A stretch of 64,000 nt of DNA from Tillandsia leiboldiana (GCA_029204045.2 CM055061.1:40386977-40450976), one strand, 5' to 3'. Numbered from the stretch's first letter, positions 32,810 through 43,100 are shown. Notes: generated by a model from the letters alone, not told the origin. Translations and numbers: made by a program.

Positions 32810-33424
32810 TCAGTCGGAGGAGTCGGAGCTGGTACAACTGAGCTTGCTCAAAATCCCTTTAAGCATTGTCGAAATAGTTGAGCACTTCTTCTTGATCTTC
32901 TTCTGTTTAGAGGAAAGTTGCTGAAGTTCCTTCGACATTCTTTCTTGTTCAGCAGACAGTTTTTGTTGTTCCTGTCGAAGCGATTCCAACACATCAGCGT
33001 CTGTAGCCTGTCTCTTCGTGTGTGATGGATGCTGTGTAGATGCAGATGGGGCATCCGGTCCCGTAACCCATGGATTTTCAGTTTGTAGAATTCCAGAGAG
33101 TGAGCGAGCTCTGGTGAGAGGCCTACTAGGCTGATTTTCACTCCATTGGACAGTCTTCCGTCTCGTATATTGCTTAGTTGTTGATGCAGATTTCATTAGC
33201 CTTTTGCCCTTGACAGATTTCCTGTTTTCCTCATCAATTTTCTGTTGAACATCTTTGAAGAATTCATCCCATTCTTCATCATCATAGTCTGAGCTGTCTT
33301 CCTCTGCATTTTTCGTCTTGTTTTGAGTTGAATCATCTGGTTCCCTTTTAACAGATGTACTTGTGTGCATCATCGAAGCCAGGAGAAAGATTAACCAAGA
33401 GAAACTCATTGAATTAAGTGCCAT
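32810..33424 (-). CDS. Copia downstream ORF in env position (204 aa, unknown function)
   Basis: The ORF starts at ATG 33424 and lies between pol and the 3' LTR on the same strand. The N-terminus has a hydrophobic stretch (SWLIFLLASMM, residues 9-19) that could be a signal or membrane anchor. It is followed by an acidic segment (about 40-60), a basic Ser/Thr/Arg segment (about 70-110) and a Gln/Lys/Glu-rich region predicted by eye as coiled coil (about 145-190). Some Sireviruses carry an env-like ORF in this place with N-terminal membrane and C-terminal coiled-coil features. At 204 residues it is short for that. A captured host fragment or a lineage-specific protein is also possible. No enzyme motif is seen. 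Confidence 0.6.
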   Translation of the reverse strand: MALNSMSFSWLIFLLASMMHTSTSVKREPDDSTQNKTKNAEEDSSDYDDEEWDEFFKDVQQKIDEENRKSVKGKRLMKSASTTKQYTRRKTVQWSENQPSRPLTRARSLSGILQTENPWVTGPDAPSASTQHPSHTKRQATDADVLESLRQEQQKLSAEQERMSKELQQLSSKQKKIKKKCSTISTMLKGILSKLSCTSSDSSD

Positions 33425-35061
33425 TGATCAAAGTGCTTGAGTTAAGAAGGTGTCCTGTGAAAACCAACTCAAGAACACAAAAATTCTTAGTTTTCAAAAA
33501 TTGGAAAAATTGTACCCAAACAATCATAATCATGTAGAGAAGCCAAGAATCAAATTAGTTTTGCAAAAGGACTTTTAAAAATAGATCAATTGCATAATTT
33601 TCGAAAATCCTTATTATATGCCCTAAAACCGAAATTTTAGAAATCGAAGCCTAAAAATCCGTTAAACAGGAGAAAACCTAGCATATAATCAAAACTAATC
33701 TACCCAGAGTTCTTATTTCAAAAGAAATTTGATCAAAAACCATCCACAAACAAAGTTGATCCAAGAAATTCGTGCGTTTGAGGAGGAAAAGAGAAAAACG
33801 GCGAAAAACCGAGATTTTGATCAATAAAACTTACTTGGAATTGAAGAACTTTGAGTTTGAAAGCTTCCAAGGAGGATGAAATCTAGAGAGAAGCGCTCTG
33901 GAAACTTTTGAACAAAAGATTGGAGTAAAAGAAATCAAAACCCTTTTGTTCTTTATAAAAACCTAGCCGCGATCCGGATCCTCCCGAGCTTGCGATCCGG
34001 ATCGACTACCCGCAGTGAGAAAACTGCGTTCGGGATCCGGATCGGCAGGTCCAATCCGGATCGTCAGCCCGCAGGAGAAAACCTGCGTTCGGGATCCGGA
34101 TCACCTTGCCCGATCCGGATCGGCCCCAACTTTTTCTTAAGAAAATTTCAGAGAAATTCAGGAAAATCCAGAAAAAGATTGTAAGCACAAATGTGTATCA
34201 ACTTTAAACAAAAATCATCGTTTCATACAACAAGAATTAGATTATGCCAAATCTATCAATAATATCCAAAAATGAAACGAAAATTTACAAGAATTAAATC
34301 CCTTAAAGTTGAACACCTTCAATCACATCTAACTTGATCTTATGAGTAATGCCTTTATCAAATCATCAATTCAGTAAAGAAAATGAAATACAAAGATCAA
34401 TAGATGTTTGAAATCCCAAATATAGTAGATAATATTTCTAGACAATCTGTTGAAGAGAGTGGCTCTTTGAGCATCTTTCTTTAAAATCCCACCTTATACC
34501 AACCTTGAAATTTGACAGAGTCAAGTATTTCAATATGCATTTTACTTAATCAAAAATTTGAACAACCATGCTTGGTATACATGTGGTAGCTGCACACAAT
34601 ACTCGGACGACCGAGGTGGTAGCTCTTTCCTCCATGTGGTGGTAGTTTTCACACTCCTCATTGGGATGTAACTCTTTCCACATCTTTTGAGCATTTTACA
34701 TTATCTTTGACTCCCCCTCAATTGGCTATCAATTATTTAAGATATAAAGTATTCAACCAAAAATTGATCTCGATTTCATACTCGACTAAACAGTCAAATA
34801 AGATAATGACTATACCAAGAGATCATTGAGAGAGAAATTGACTTTGATCACTTTAGAAGATGATTTAATTAACATAAATGATCATTGCAACAGTGAAATA
34901 TTATGATGGCAAAAGCATAATAAATTTCTAAATGTGTGAACAGATGCAATTAAAGTCAATTATGATCTATGCTCAATTAATGTCCTATGTACAAACATAG
35001 ATAAAGAACAAAACAAAAACAAATACAAAACCTATCCTAAGCAAAGATTTCAAAAAGAAGA
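33425..35061. other. Copia non-coding region between pol and downstream ORF
   Basis: No long ORF is seen. It contains a GATCCGGATC palindrome array (33971-34121) and a PPT-like tract near 34708-34720. It is long for a simple pol-env spacer and may contain the leader or promoter of the downstream ORF. Confidence 0.55.
33971..34121. repeat. Second GATCCGGATC palindrome array, inside the copia element (6 units)
   Basis: Units start at 33971, 33994, 34034, 34053 (AATCCGGATC), 34093 and 34112. They form three pairs with 19-23 nt within and about 60 nt between pairs, as in the LTR. The array lies about 550 bp upstream of the downstream ORF on the minus strand. Confidence 0.85.
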
Positions 35062-38000
35062 TTATTTCAAGGAAAGCATCCCAATTGCTTTTCGTAAATG
35101 AATAAAACGTTTTTGATCCAAAGGTTTTGTTAGAAAGTCAGCTAATTGATCTTCAGTTGAAACATATGAAAGTTGAAGAGTATTTGATTCAACTAGCTCT
35201 CTAAGAAAATGATATCTAAGTTCAATATGTTTTGTTCTAGAGTGCAACACAGGGTTTTTAGAAATGTTAATTGCACTTGTGTTGTCACAAAGAATTGTTA
35301 CCGAAGATGCTGAAATGCGGAAGTCACTCAATACGCTTTTCATCCAAATGAGTTGAGTTGAGCAACTTCCAGCTGAAATGTATTCCGCTTCGGCAGTCGA
35401 GAGTGCTATGCAATTCTGCTTTTTACTGTGCCATGCAACAAGGCAATGGCCAAGATAGAAGCATGCACCACTCGTGCTTTTCCGATCATCCACTGATCCT
35501 GCCCAATCGGCATCTGAGTATCCAACAATGTCCAGACTTGTTCCCATAGGATACCAAATTCCGAAGTTAATTGATCCTTTGATGTACCGGATGATCCGTT
35601 TCACCGCTTTCAGGTGAACCTCCTTTGGTGCTGATTGATATCTCGCGCAAATCCCAACACTAAAGGATATATCCGGGCGACTAGCCGTGAGGTAAAGTAG
35701 ACTTCCAATCATACTTCTATACAGTTTCTCGTCTACATTCTCACTATGTGATTCACTTCCAGGTCCCTTGTGGCTAGTTCCCATTGGAGTTGGAAAATCT
35801 TTACAATTTTCTAGATCAAACTTTTTGACCAACTCCAGTGCATACTTGGATTGACTCAAGTGAATACCTTCATCATTTTGTTTAATTTGCAATCCAAGAA
35901 AATAAGACAATTCGCCCATCATGGACATCTCAAATTCGCTTTCCATGGTCTCCGCGAATTTAGAAGCATCATTATCTTTTGTTGCACCAAATACAATGTC
36001 ATCGACATAGATTTGTGCTACAATGAAATTATTTTGATAATGCTTCACAAAGAGAGTCCTGTCAGCTCCCCCTCGAGTATAGCCCTTCTCCAAAAGGTGC
36101 TTTGTTAACCTTTCGTACCATGCTCGCGGTGCTTGTTTCAGACCGTAAAGAGCCTTTTTCAAACGAAAAACATGGTTAGGTTGTTTATGATCTACAAAAC
36201 CTTTCGGTTGAGCTACATAAACTTCCTCATTTAAAAACCCATTTAGAAATGCGCTCTTGACGTCCATTTGAAATAATTTGATTTTAAAATGACAAGCAAT
36301 AGCAAACAATATACGAATGGACTCGAGTCTAGCTACAGGGGCGAAAGTTTCGTCAAAGTCTATACCTTCTACTTGAGAGTAGCCTTGAGCAACTAGTCGT
36401 GCCTTGTTCCTGATGATAGTACCATCTTCATCTTTCTTGTTCTTGAAGATCCATTTGGTACCTATCACATTATGTTGCTTTGGAGGCTTCGTTAATTCCC
36501 AGACTTTGTTTCGCTCAAATTGATGGAGCTCTTCCTGCATTGCTTTAATCCAGTAGTCATCCTGAAGAGCTTCATCTATTGTCTTTGGTTCGATTAAAGA
36601 TACGTAGCAAGCAAGTCCGCAAACCAACTGCCTTCGAGTTCTAACTCCTTCTTGTGGATCTCCAATGATGTTCGATTCCGGATGATCCTTGGAGATTCGT
36701 AGCGTTTGTTGAAACGGAGTACTCGGAGGTACACGAGATGATTCCTGCACATCAGATAAACTAGAAGAACCATTAGATGCATCATTAGTATTGGAAGTAT
36801 TATTATGAGAAGATGCACTAGCAGGAGAATCATCATCTAGAGAGATATCGAGGGTAGATTTTTCAGATTCAAAAAGAGAAGCTTCATCTACTTTAACATT
36901 TATAGATTCTACAATCGTCTTAGATTCAATGTTAAATACTCGATATGCTCTGCTATTCGTAGAATAACCCAAAAAGATCCCTTCATCACTTCGAGAGTCG
37001 AACTTTCCAAGATTTTCACGGTCACGTAAGATGTAACATCGACTCCCAAAGATACGAAAGTACTTGATATCCGGTTTTCTACTAAACCACAGCTCATATG
37101 GTGTATTCAAGGTTCCTGGGCGCAAATACACTCTGTTAATGACATAGACAGCGGTGTTCACAGCTTCAGCCCAAAAATGTAGCGGTAATTTCCGGCTATG
37201 AAGCATCACACGCGCCATCTCTTGAACAACCCTGTTTTTGCGCTCAACAACACCATTCTGCTGAGGTGTATAGGGTGCCGAGAATTCATGTTTAATGCCA
37301 TTTGAAGTACAAAAATCAATGAATTTTGAATTTATGAATTCTCCACCCCTATCACTTCTAACACGAATGATCTTTTCATTCTTTTCAATCATAATACGAT
37401 GGCAAATCTCATGAAAAGAGTCAAACGTATCAGCTTTCTCTCTCAAAAATGCTACCCATGAAAACCGAGAGAAATCATCAACCAACAAAAAGATGTACCA
37501 TTTACCTCCCAAGGATGGTTGACGGGTCGGCCCCATTAAGTCCATGTGCAAAAGTTCCAAGGGCCGTTTTGTACCAACGTGGTTCAAGTTTTTGTGTGCA
37601 GTCCTAGACTGTTTACCCTTTTGGCAACCACCACACACAACATTTTGTTTAAATAAAAGCTTTGGAATCCCCTTGACCACGTCCATGTTTGAAATTCTAG
37701 TAAGTTCCTTAAAATTTAAGTGACCTAGCCTTTCATGCCAAAGAGTTTCATTATTCAAAGCGGCTAAGTTACAATTTTCAGAAAATTTATTAGGAACAAC
37801 ATAACAATTGTTTTCAGATCTAACCCCTTTTAAAAAGAAGACATGGTCCTTATCAGTTACAACGCATTCAACCGATGAAAAGTTAACTGAAAAACCATTG
37901 TCGCAAAGTTGACTTATGCTTATGAGGTTAGTCTTAAGGCCATCAACAAATAAGACGTTTTTCAAAATCGGGCCATCTGGAATAGCTACCGTCCCTTTTC

Positions 38001-40179
38001 CAACAATTTTGGAAGATCGACCGTCTCCGAAAACAACGTGTCCTCCGGAGATTTTCTCAAGATTTTGAAAACTATTTTTGTCACCGGTCATGTGACGGGA
38101 ACACCCGCTATCCAGATACCAAGACGAGCTATCATATGCATGCAAGGAAATATTGGAAACAAGACAAGGGAAAATTTCACCTTTGCGCACCCAAACCTTT
38201 TTGGAATGCGTCTGTAATGGTCGTGAAGTTTTGTGCCTAGGTGAAAGCGTCTTGTTAAAACGATTGTTGCTCCTTGATGAAGTCGTCTTGTGCGGTGAAC
38301 TACCAAGTCTCTTTTCATTTGAAAAGTTTTGCTTTGATTTCCGGAAAGGAGCCTTTTTGGTAGTTGATGCAAGAGGTGCTTGAGATGAGCGTTCGACTCC
38401 CGTCTTGCAATATCTTCTTATGTGCCCTGAAACACCACAACGAAAACATACCTTATATCTTGACGATCCCAAAGAGGATGAAGTAGGTTTGTTGTCGTTG
38501 TTTGTCTTGAATTCCGGTGTCGGAGGAGGAGATACCGACTGAGGCACAAAAACTGTCCCACTCAAACTTGGACTGTTTCCAGATTGAGTGTATCCGAGGC
38601 CGAACCTATTTGATTGACCAAGACCAAGAAGTCTATCCAACTTACTCCTTCCTGAAGAGAATCGCTGTAAGTCATTCTTGAGTTGGAAAATGGTCTTTGT
38701 CATTTCCAGGTTATCCTGTCGAGCCTCGTTGTAGAGCTTTGAGAAGTGATTCGCGTTATCCACCAGATTTGTATGTTCCTTCTCAAGTTGCTCATTGGAC
38801 TCTTGAAGGGAAGCATTTTCTTTTATCAGGTTTTCCCTTTCCACTTCAAGAGCGTTTGAGAGAGAAGTCGCTCTTTTTGCTTCTTCTTCGAGATCATGCA
38901 ATCTCCCTCTCAAACTCTTGTTTTGCTTAGCCACTTTCCTTGAGTCCCTCAAAAGTCTGTGGTAGGCTAGAGCAAAATCTTCACCTTCCGAATCATCCGA
39001 TTCGTTGTCCGTTGCGTTCTTTTCAACAGTGGAGTTGGACAACGACTCAGATGTATTTGCCATAAAGCACATGAAGGGTGAAGATACGGACGCGTGGAAT
39101 GCGGTGGAGCTCTTTTCTTCATCACTTGAAGACGACTCATTTGACGTTGAGTTGTCATCCCAAGTGACGACTTGCATCGCCTTCTTCTTTGCCGGATACT
39201 TGTTAGGACACTCCGTTGCAATGTGGCCGTAGCCTCGACATTTGAAGCATTGCAGTTGTCCTTCTGAGCTTTTCTTATCCTTTGAGAAGTTCTCTTGCTT
39301 TCTTGACTTGTAACTTGGAGTACCCTTGCCTTTGTTCCACTTTCCGAAGGATGGAGATTTGCTTGAATTACCCCTTCGAAAGTTGCGGCGAAAATTCCTC
39401 GTCAAGAGAGCGAGCTGCTTCTCAAATTCCTCCATAGAAAGGTTCTCGTCATCGTCCGAGGAGGATGTATCCGCGTCTTCTTCCTTAGTTGTTTTCAACG
39501 CATAACCTGAAGACTTAGAAGTGGATGCTTTTCCAGAAGAATTGTTAGTATTAAAAGTCATTTCATAAGTTTGTAATGAACCAACTAATTCTTCTACACG
39601 TATTTCGTCCGGGTGTTTAATAGTTTCAATGGCAGTAACCTTTGGGCGAAATCGTTCAGGAAGAGTTCTTAAGATTTTTCTTACAATCTTAAATTCTGGA
39701 ATCTTCTCTCCCAGATTAGCACATGAGTTTACGATGTCTTGCAATCGTGTATAGTAGTCCGTGAAAGATTCATTTTCTGCCATCAAGATGGAGTCAAACT
39801 TGCTCGTAAGCATCTGCAGTTTCTGAATCTTCACGAGGTTAGTTCCCTCATGTGTAACCTGGAGAACATCCCAGATTTCTTTCGCAGTCTCACATGCCGA
39901 GACGCGAGAGAATTCAGTTTGAGATAAGGCATTAAAAATAGCATTAATTCCCTTGCCATTGTAAGAAGATAACTCAAACTCTTCCTTGGTCCATTTCGAC
40001 CTAGGTTTTAAGGTGTGAACATCAGAGATAAGTTCAGTTGGATTAGTCCATCCGGATTCAATTGAATGCCACACCCTTTCGTCGATGGAAGATAAAAAGG
40101 CTTTCATCCGTACTTTCCAGTACGCATAATTTGTTCCATCAAAGAAAGGGGGTCGATTGATGTTTCCACCTTCAACCAT
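35062..40179 (-). CDS. Copia gag-pol polyprotein, intact (1705 aa)
   Basis: The start MVEGGNINRPPFFDG at 40179 follows the primer site by about 20 nt. Gag covers about 1-660. It has a UBN2-like capsid region, a zinc knuckle CFKCRGYGHIATEC (311-324), a long coiled coil (about 405-505) and a second knuckle CFRCGVSGHIRRYC (578-591). Protease has DSGCSRHMTG at 690-699. Integrase has H815, H820, C849 and C852, then D880, D943 and E979 (D35E). RT has D1305 in QMDVKSAF and YVDD at 1391-1394. RNase H has D1555, E1596 and D1632. No stop or frameshift is seen and all catalytic residues are present, so this copy could be autonomous. The order PR-IN-RT-RH defines copia. Confidence 0.95.
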   Translation of the reverse strand: MVEGGNINRPPFFDGTNYAYWKVRMKAFLSSIDERVWHSIESGWTNPTELISDVHTLKPRSKWTKEEFELSSYNGKGINAIFNALSQTEFSRVSACETAKEIWDVLQVTHEGTNLVKIQKLQMLTSKFDSILMAENESFTDYYTRLQDIVNSCANLGEKIPEFKIVRKILRTLPERFRPKVTAIETIKHPDEIRVEELVGSLQTYEMTFNTNNSSGKASTSKSSGYALKTTKEEDADTSSSDDDENLSMEEFEKQLALLTRNFRRNFRRGNSSKSPSFGKWNKGKGTPSYKSRKQENFSKDKKSSEGQLQCFKCRGYGHIATECPNKYPAKKKAMQVVTWDDNSTSNESSSSDEEKSSTAFHASVSSPFMCFMANTSESLSNSTVEKNATDNESDDSEGEDFALAYHRLLRDSRKVAKQNKSLRGRLHDLEEEAKRATSLSNALEVERENLIKENASLQESNEQLEKEHTNLVDNANHFSKLYNEARQDNLEMTKTIFQLKNDLQRFSSGRSKLDRLLGLGQSNRFGLGYTQSGNSPSLSGTVFVPQSVSPPPTPEFKTNNDNKPTSSSLGSSRYKVCFRCGVSGHIRRYCKTGVERSSQAPLASTTKKAPFRKSKQNFSNEKRLGSSPHKTTSSRSNNRFNKTLSPRHKTSRPLQTHSKKVWVRKGEIFPCLVSNISLHAYDSSSWYLDSGCSRHMTGDKNSFQNLEKISGGHVVFGDGRSSKIVGKGTVAIPDGPILKNVLFVDGLKTNLISISQLCDNGFSVNFSSVECVVTDKDHVFFLKGVRSENNCYVVPNKFSENCNLAALNNETLWHERLGHLNFKELTRISNMDVVKGIPKLLFKQNVVCGGCQKGKQSRTAHKNLNHVGTKRPLELLHMDLMGPTRQPSLGGKWYIFLLVDDFSRFSWVAFLREKADTFDSFHEICHRIMIEKNEKIIRVRSDRGGEFINSKFIDFCTSNGIKHEFSAPYTPQQNGVVERKNRVVQEMARVMLHSRKLPLHFWAEAVNTAVYVINRVYLRPGTLNTPYELWFSRKPDIKYFRIFGSRCYILRDRENLGKFDSRSDEGIFLGYSTNSRAYRVFNIESKTIVESINVKVDEASLFESEKSTLDISLDDDSPASASSHNNTSNTNDASNGSSSLSDVQESSRVPPSTPFQQTLRISKDHPESNIIGDPQEGVRTRRQLVCGLACYVSLIEPKTIDEALQDDYWIKAMQEELHQFERNKVWELTKPPKQHNVIGTKWIFKNKKDEDGTIIRNKARLVAQGYSQVEGIDFDETFAPVARLESIRILFAIACHFKIKLFQMDVKSAFLNGFLNEEVYVAQPKGFVDHKQPNHVFRLKKALYGLKQAPRAWYERLTKHLLEKGYTRGGADRTLFVKHYQNNFIVAQIYVDDIVFGATKDNDASKFAETMESEFEMSMMGELSYFLGLQIKQNDEGIHLSQSKYALELVKKFDLENCKDFPTPMGTSHKGPGSESHSENVDEKLYRSMIGSLLYLTASRPDISFSVGICARYQSAPKEVHLKAVKRIIRYIKGSINFGIWYPMGTSLDIVGYSDADWAGSVDDRKSTSGACFYLGHCLVAWHSKKQNCIALSTAEAEYISAGSCSTQLIWMKSVLSDFRISASSVTILCDNTSAINISKNPVLHSRTKHIELRYHFLRELVESNTLQLSYVSTEDQLADFLTKPLDQKRFIHLRKAIGMLSLK

Positions 40180-40198
40180 TGTTCACAACCCTATTCCC

Positions 40199-40210
40199 GC
40201 TCTGATACCA
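40199..40210 (-). other. Primer binding site (tRNA-iMet), copia
   Basis: The minus strand reads TGGTATCAGAGC, 2 nt inside the 5' LTR. Confidence 0.95.
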
Positions 40211-40506
40211 CTTGTTGGGTCGTATATAATACGGATCTAAATAGGGGAAGAAACACCTAGAGGGGGGTGAATAGGTGTAAACGTATAAACACTCCAAAAA
40301 ATCGTTGCGATAAAACCCAATGCGGAAAATAAAATAACACGCAAGATTTTTACGTGGAAAACTCCATCACCGGAGTAAAAAACCACGGGACCGATAACAC
40401 GGCAGAAATCCACTAGAATTAAAACACGTACAAGGTGATTTACCGTACACACTTACGACTCAACCTTTTCCATACGCTCCTAGAGGATCTTCTCCGCTCG
40501 CTCCGA

Positions 40507-40690
40507 CGCTTCTCGAATCCACGATCTGCGCCCAACGCCGAATCCACGGCGTCCAACGTCGAATCCACGACGTCCGACCGAATCCACGGTCTTCACCCAA
40601 TAGCACCGTTCGAATCCACGAACGTGCCTCGCTCCGAATCCACGAGAGCGATTGAACCTTGAATCCACAAGGACACGCGAATCCACGCGC
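40507..40690 (-). other. Constant-loop hairpin array (8 units), copia 5' LTR
   Basis: This is the same eight GAATCCAC units as at 30863-31046, shifted by 9644. In this LTR the array would be at the start of the genomic RNA. Confidence 0.85.
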
Positions 40691-40968
40691 CGATTTTTGG
40701 GGAAAATCGTTGTTTTTTGGGTGGTGATGATCCGCCGAATACTTAGATCAAAGATAGATCGGAAATACCATCTAAGTATTCATTAGTTTGATTCAACTCA
40801 AGATGTGAGTATGAAAACCTAGAATCAAACTAATCAATATAGATGAAGAAACATAGAGTATTCTCTAATGATTTCCTTTCTTCTCTATATGTGGATCTAT
40901 AGCCGTATAAGATGATACAAGAAAATGACGGCTATCTGGATTCACCCTAGAAAGAAAGACATAGGGTG

Positions 40969-40976
40969 TATTTATA
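40969..40976 (-). promoter_or_regulatory. TATA box, copia 5' LTR
   Basis: The minus strand reads TATAAATA. This is the likely promoter of the copia genomic RNA. Confidence 0.75.
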
Positions 40977-41041
40977 GGTTAGAAACCCTAGGAAGGAGAT
41001 AAGAATCAAAAACCAACCATTTCTGGATTTTTACGGACGAC

Positions 41042-41323
41042 GATCCGGATCGTGATAACTAGGATCCGGATCGTCATAACAAAACAGCCAATTCCAGAAA
41101 AACGAAGGTTCGGGATCCGGATCATGTGACTACGATCCGGATCGTTCATACAGTTCACCAAACATCAACGTTCGGGATCCGGATTGCGAAGCAAGATCCG
41201 GATCGTTCAAGGTAGATGGTAAACTCAACGTTCGGGATCCGGATCAAGAGACTACGATCCGGATTGCGACGATGTATGAACGAACCACCTTCGGGATCCG
41301 GATCGAACAACCTGATCCGGATC
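41042..41323. repeat. Paired GATCCGGATC palindrome array, copia 5' LTR U3 (10 units)
   Basis: The same ten units as 31398-31679, here upstream of the active TATA box. Confidence 0.9.
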
Positions 41324-41550
41324 CTGAACATGTCCCAAGTCCAGTTTTTGATTTTTATGCAATGAAAGATTCTTCCAAGTGTTTCTACACTACAAGAAGT
41401 ATTCGGATCACACAAATTCTTTAGTTAAACATACCTGATCCTTTTGAATTCTTCTTTCTTGAGATTGAGTTAAATGATCCAACTTTCTTCACCTTCAATC
41501 TTCAAGACTTGAGACTTTCACGAAACTACGCCAACTCAAATTCCGTAACA

Positions 41551-42302
41551 GATGGTACGCATATTCCGGTGATTGTAGAAAGGCACAAACAACCACGATT
41601 TCGGTGTCGCAAAGGATTTACATCGCAAAATATGATGGCTGCTGTTTCCTTTGATCATAACTTTTTTTTTGTATGCATCAGTTGGGAAGGATCTGCCGCT
41701 GATATGCGGGTACTCAGATGGGCATGTGAAACTGGAGGATTTATAGTTCCTGAAGGTATCATTTAAAGAGAAATATTTATTTATTTTTTTTCATTATTAT
41801 TGGTTTAATTTATTTTTCAAAAGTTCTATACACTTCTGTTATATGTACAGAAAAATATTATCTGGTCGATTCCGGATACGCGAATACCGATAGATTTCTG
41901 GCGCCGTATAGAGGCGAGCGTTACCATCTGAGTCAATTTGATAGTAACACACGTGGTCGTATACATCGTTCTCCGCGGGACTTGTATAATCATCGGCACC
42001 CCCAATTAAGAAATGTGATAGAAAAAACATTTGGAATATTAAAGAAGCGATTCAAGATATTAAATATTGCTACACCGTTTCCTTATAGAGTGCAGTGTCT
42101 AATTGCTATGGCATGTTGTGTGATCCACAATTTTATTCGACGGCAACAAGGAAATGATAGATATTTCAACGAACCGCTAGACCCAGAGCCTCCAGAGGAT
42201 GAAGCGGAAGTGGCGACTACATTTTCTAGTACATCAGAGTCACGGCGGGGAGACGACATTCGCGCATGTATTACCGATGAGTTGTGGAATAATAGAAGTT
42301 AG
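41551..42302 (+). CDS. PIF/Harbinger DDE transposase, C-terminal part, two exons
   Basis: Exon 1 (41551-41755) begins right at the copia LTR with DGTHIPV, whose Asp is the first catalytic residue. It continues through RKGFTSQNMMAAVSFD and WEGSAADMRVL. A GT-AG intron of 95 nt covers 41756-41850. Exon 2 (41851-42302) gives YYLVDSGYANTDRFLAPYRG, with the second Asp at 41868, and NVIEKTFGILKKRF, with the Glu at 42021, then CCVIHNFI and an acidic tail. This matches the DDE superfamily 4 fold of Harbinger transposases and plant HARBI1-like genes. The N-terminal half must lie in the gap left of the copia. As it stands the gene is broken by the insertion. Confidence 0.85.
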
Positions 42303-43100
42303 ATAAAGCATTGAAAATGACTATAAGTTTGTAAAATTTAGAATTAATGTTGTAATATTATGTTAGTCAGCTTGTTAAATAGTTTATTTTGTTTATATGT
42401 AATGTTAATTGGACTGTTAATTAAAAACTCGTGTTTCCCATGTATGATGTAATTTGAATTATTATTGTGAGATCGTTATTGTTTGATGATAATTTTCATC
42501 GGAAGTGGCATGCACTTTTTTATAATATTGTATATTTAAGTATTGTATAAATATGGACTTATATTTTATGCTAATTAAAAGTCGCTATTTGATCATGTTA
42601 TTGTCTGATAGTTGTTTTACTGAATGATTTTGTGCAACCATTTAATTTAAGAATGTATTGAGCAACAATTTTTTTTAAATAAAATTATAAATTATTAGTA
42701 TGTATTATTCGTTTTTTTAATATTATTATTGAATTTTTAAAATTTTACCTTTCAGAATGCTAATATTTTATTTTTTGAATAATATTAAAAAAAATTAGAA
42801 TAATAAAAATTAAATATAATTTTATATAGTATCTAATTAATTAAATAATATATATACGAATTGTTATATTTAAAAAGTTATAATACAGTCTTTAATTATC
42901 AATTTTAATACCTTACTAAAAGCAAGGGTATTTTCGTCAACTCTCTGTTCCTCTTATTCTTCAATCACTTCCAAACACTCTTTTTTTTATACCTAGTACT
43001 AACCTTATACCCAACCAAACACAAATTTACATTAGTTTCAGTTTGTTCTAAAATTTATACTTATCCCTGGTACAACTAATTCTCTTTTAAAAGGAAATAT
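42303..43100. other. Harbinger 3' region and eroded right end
   Basis: AT-rich sequence follows the transposase stop. From about 42905 to 43095, read on the minus strand, it matches the left-end type seen in the MITEs at 43674 and 46077, for example GTACCAGGGATAA, GTGTTTGGTTGGG and GTGTTTGGAAGTGATTGAAG. The terminal CGTTTGGTT itself is not recognisable, so the end is eroded. Confidence 0.6.

Larger units (their letters stand above)
30569..41550 (-). mobile_element. Sirevirus-type copia retrotransposon, intact and young
   Basis: The element is 10,982 bp with 1338-bp LTRs that look identical wherever I compared them. It has a tRNA-iMet primer site, one continuous 1705-codon gag-pol, an extra ORF after pol and repeated polypurine tracts. 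These traits fit the Sirevirus (SIRE/Maximus) lineage: two separated Gag zinc knuckles, an env-position ORF and multiple PPTs. It sits inside the Harbinger transposase gene, immediately before the codon of the first catalytic Asp. The right flank is GATGG. The left flank cannot be compared because of the gap. Confidence 0.88.
40213..41550 (-). repeat. Copia 5' LTR
   Basis: It has TGTTGGGTCG...CCGTAACA ends, 1338 bp, and appears identical to the left LTR. On the minus strand it holds U3 palindromes, the TATA box and the leader hairpins. Confidence 0.95.
28485..43100 (+). mobile_element. PIF/Harbinger-type DNA transposon, split by a copia insertion
   Basis: The element carries a Myb-like gene (30141) and a DDE transposase (41551-42302), the two-gene set typical of this superfamily. 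The left end follows a TTA and reads into GTTTGGTTTGGG with a strong subterminal hairpin. The right end near 43100 is eroded. It is recognised because 42905-43095, read backward, matches the left ends of the MITEs at 43674 and 46077. A Sirevirus-type copia and an assembly gap interrupt the middle, and the N-terminal half of the transposase is missing from view. The right boundary is approximate. Confidence 0.75.

Noticed and set aside
41839..42030. ORFs antisense to the Harbinger transposase exon
   Set aside because: They are shadows of the plus-strand transposase, whose DDE motifs and splice sites are clear.
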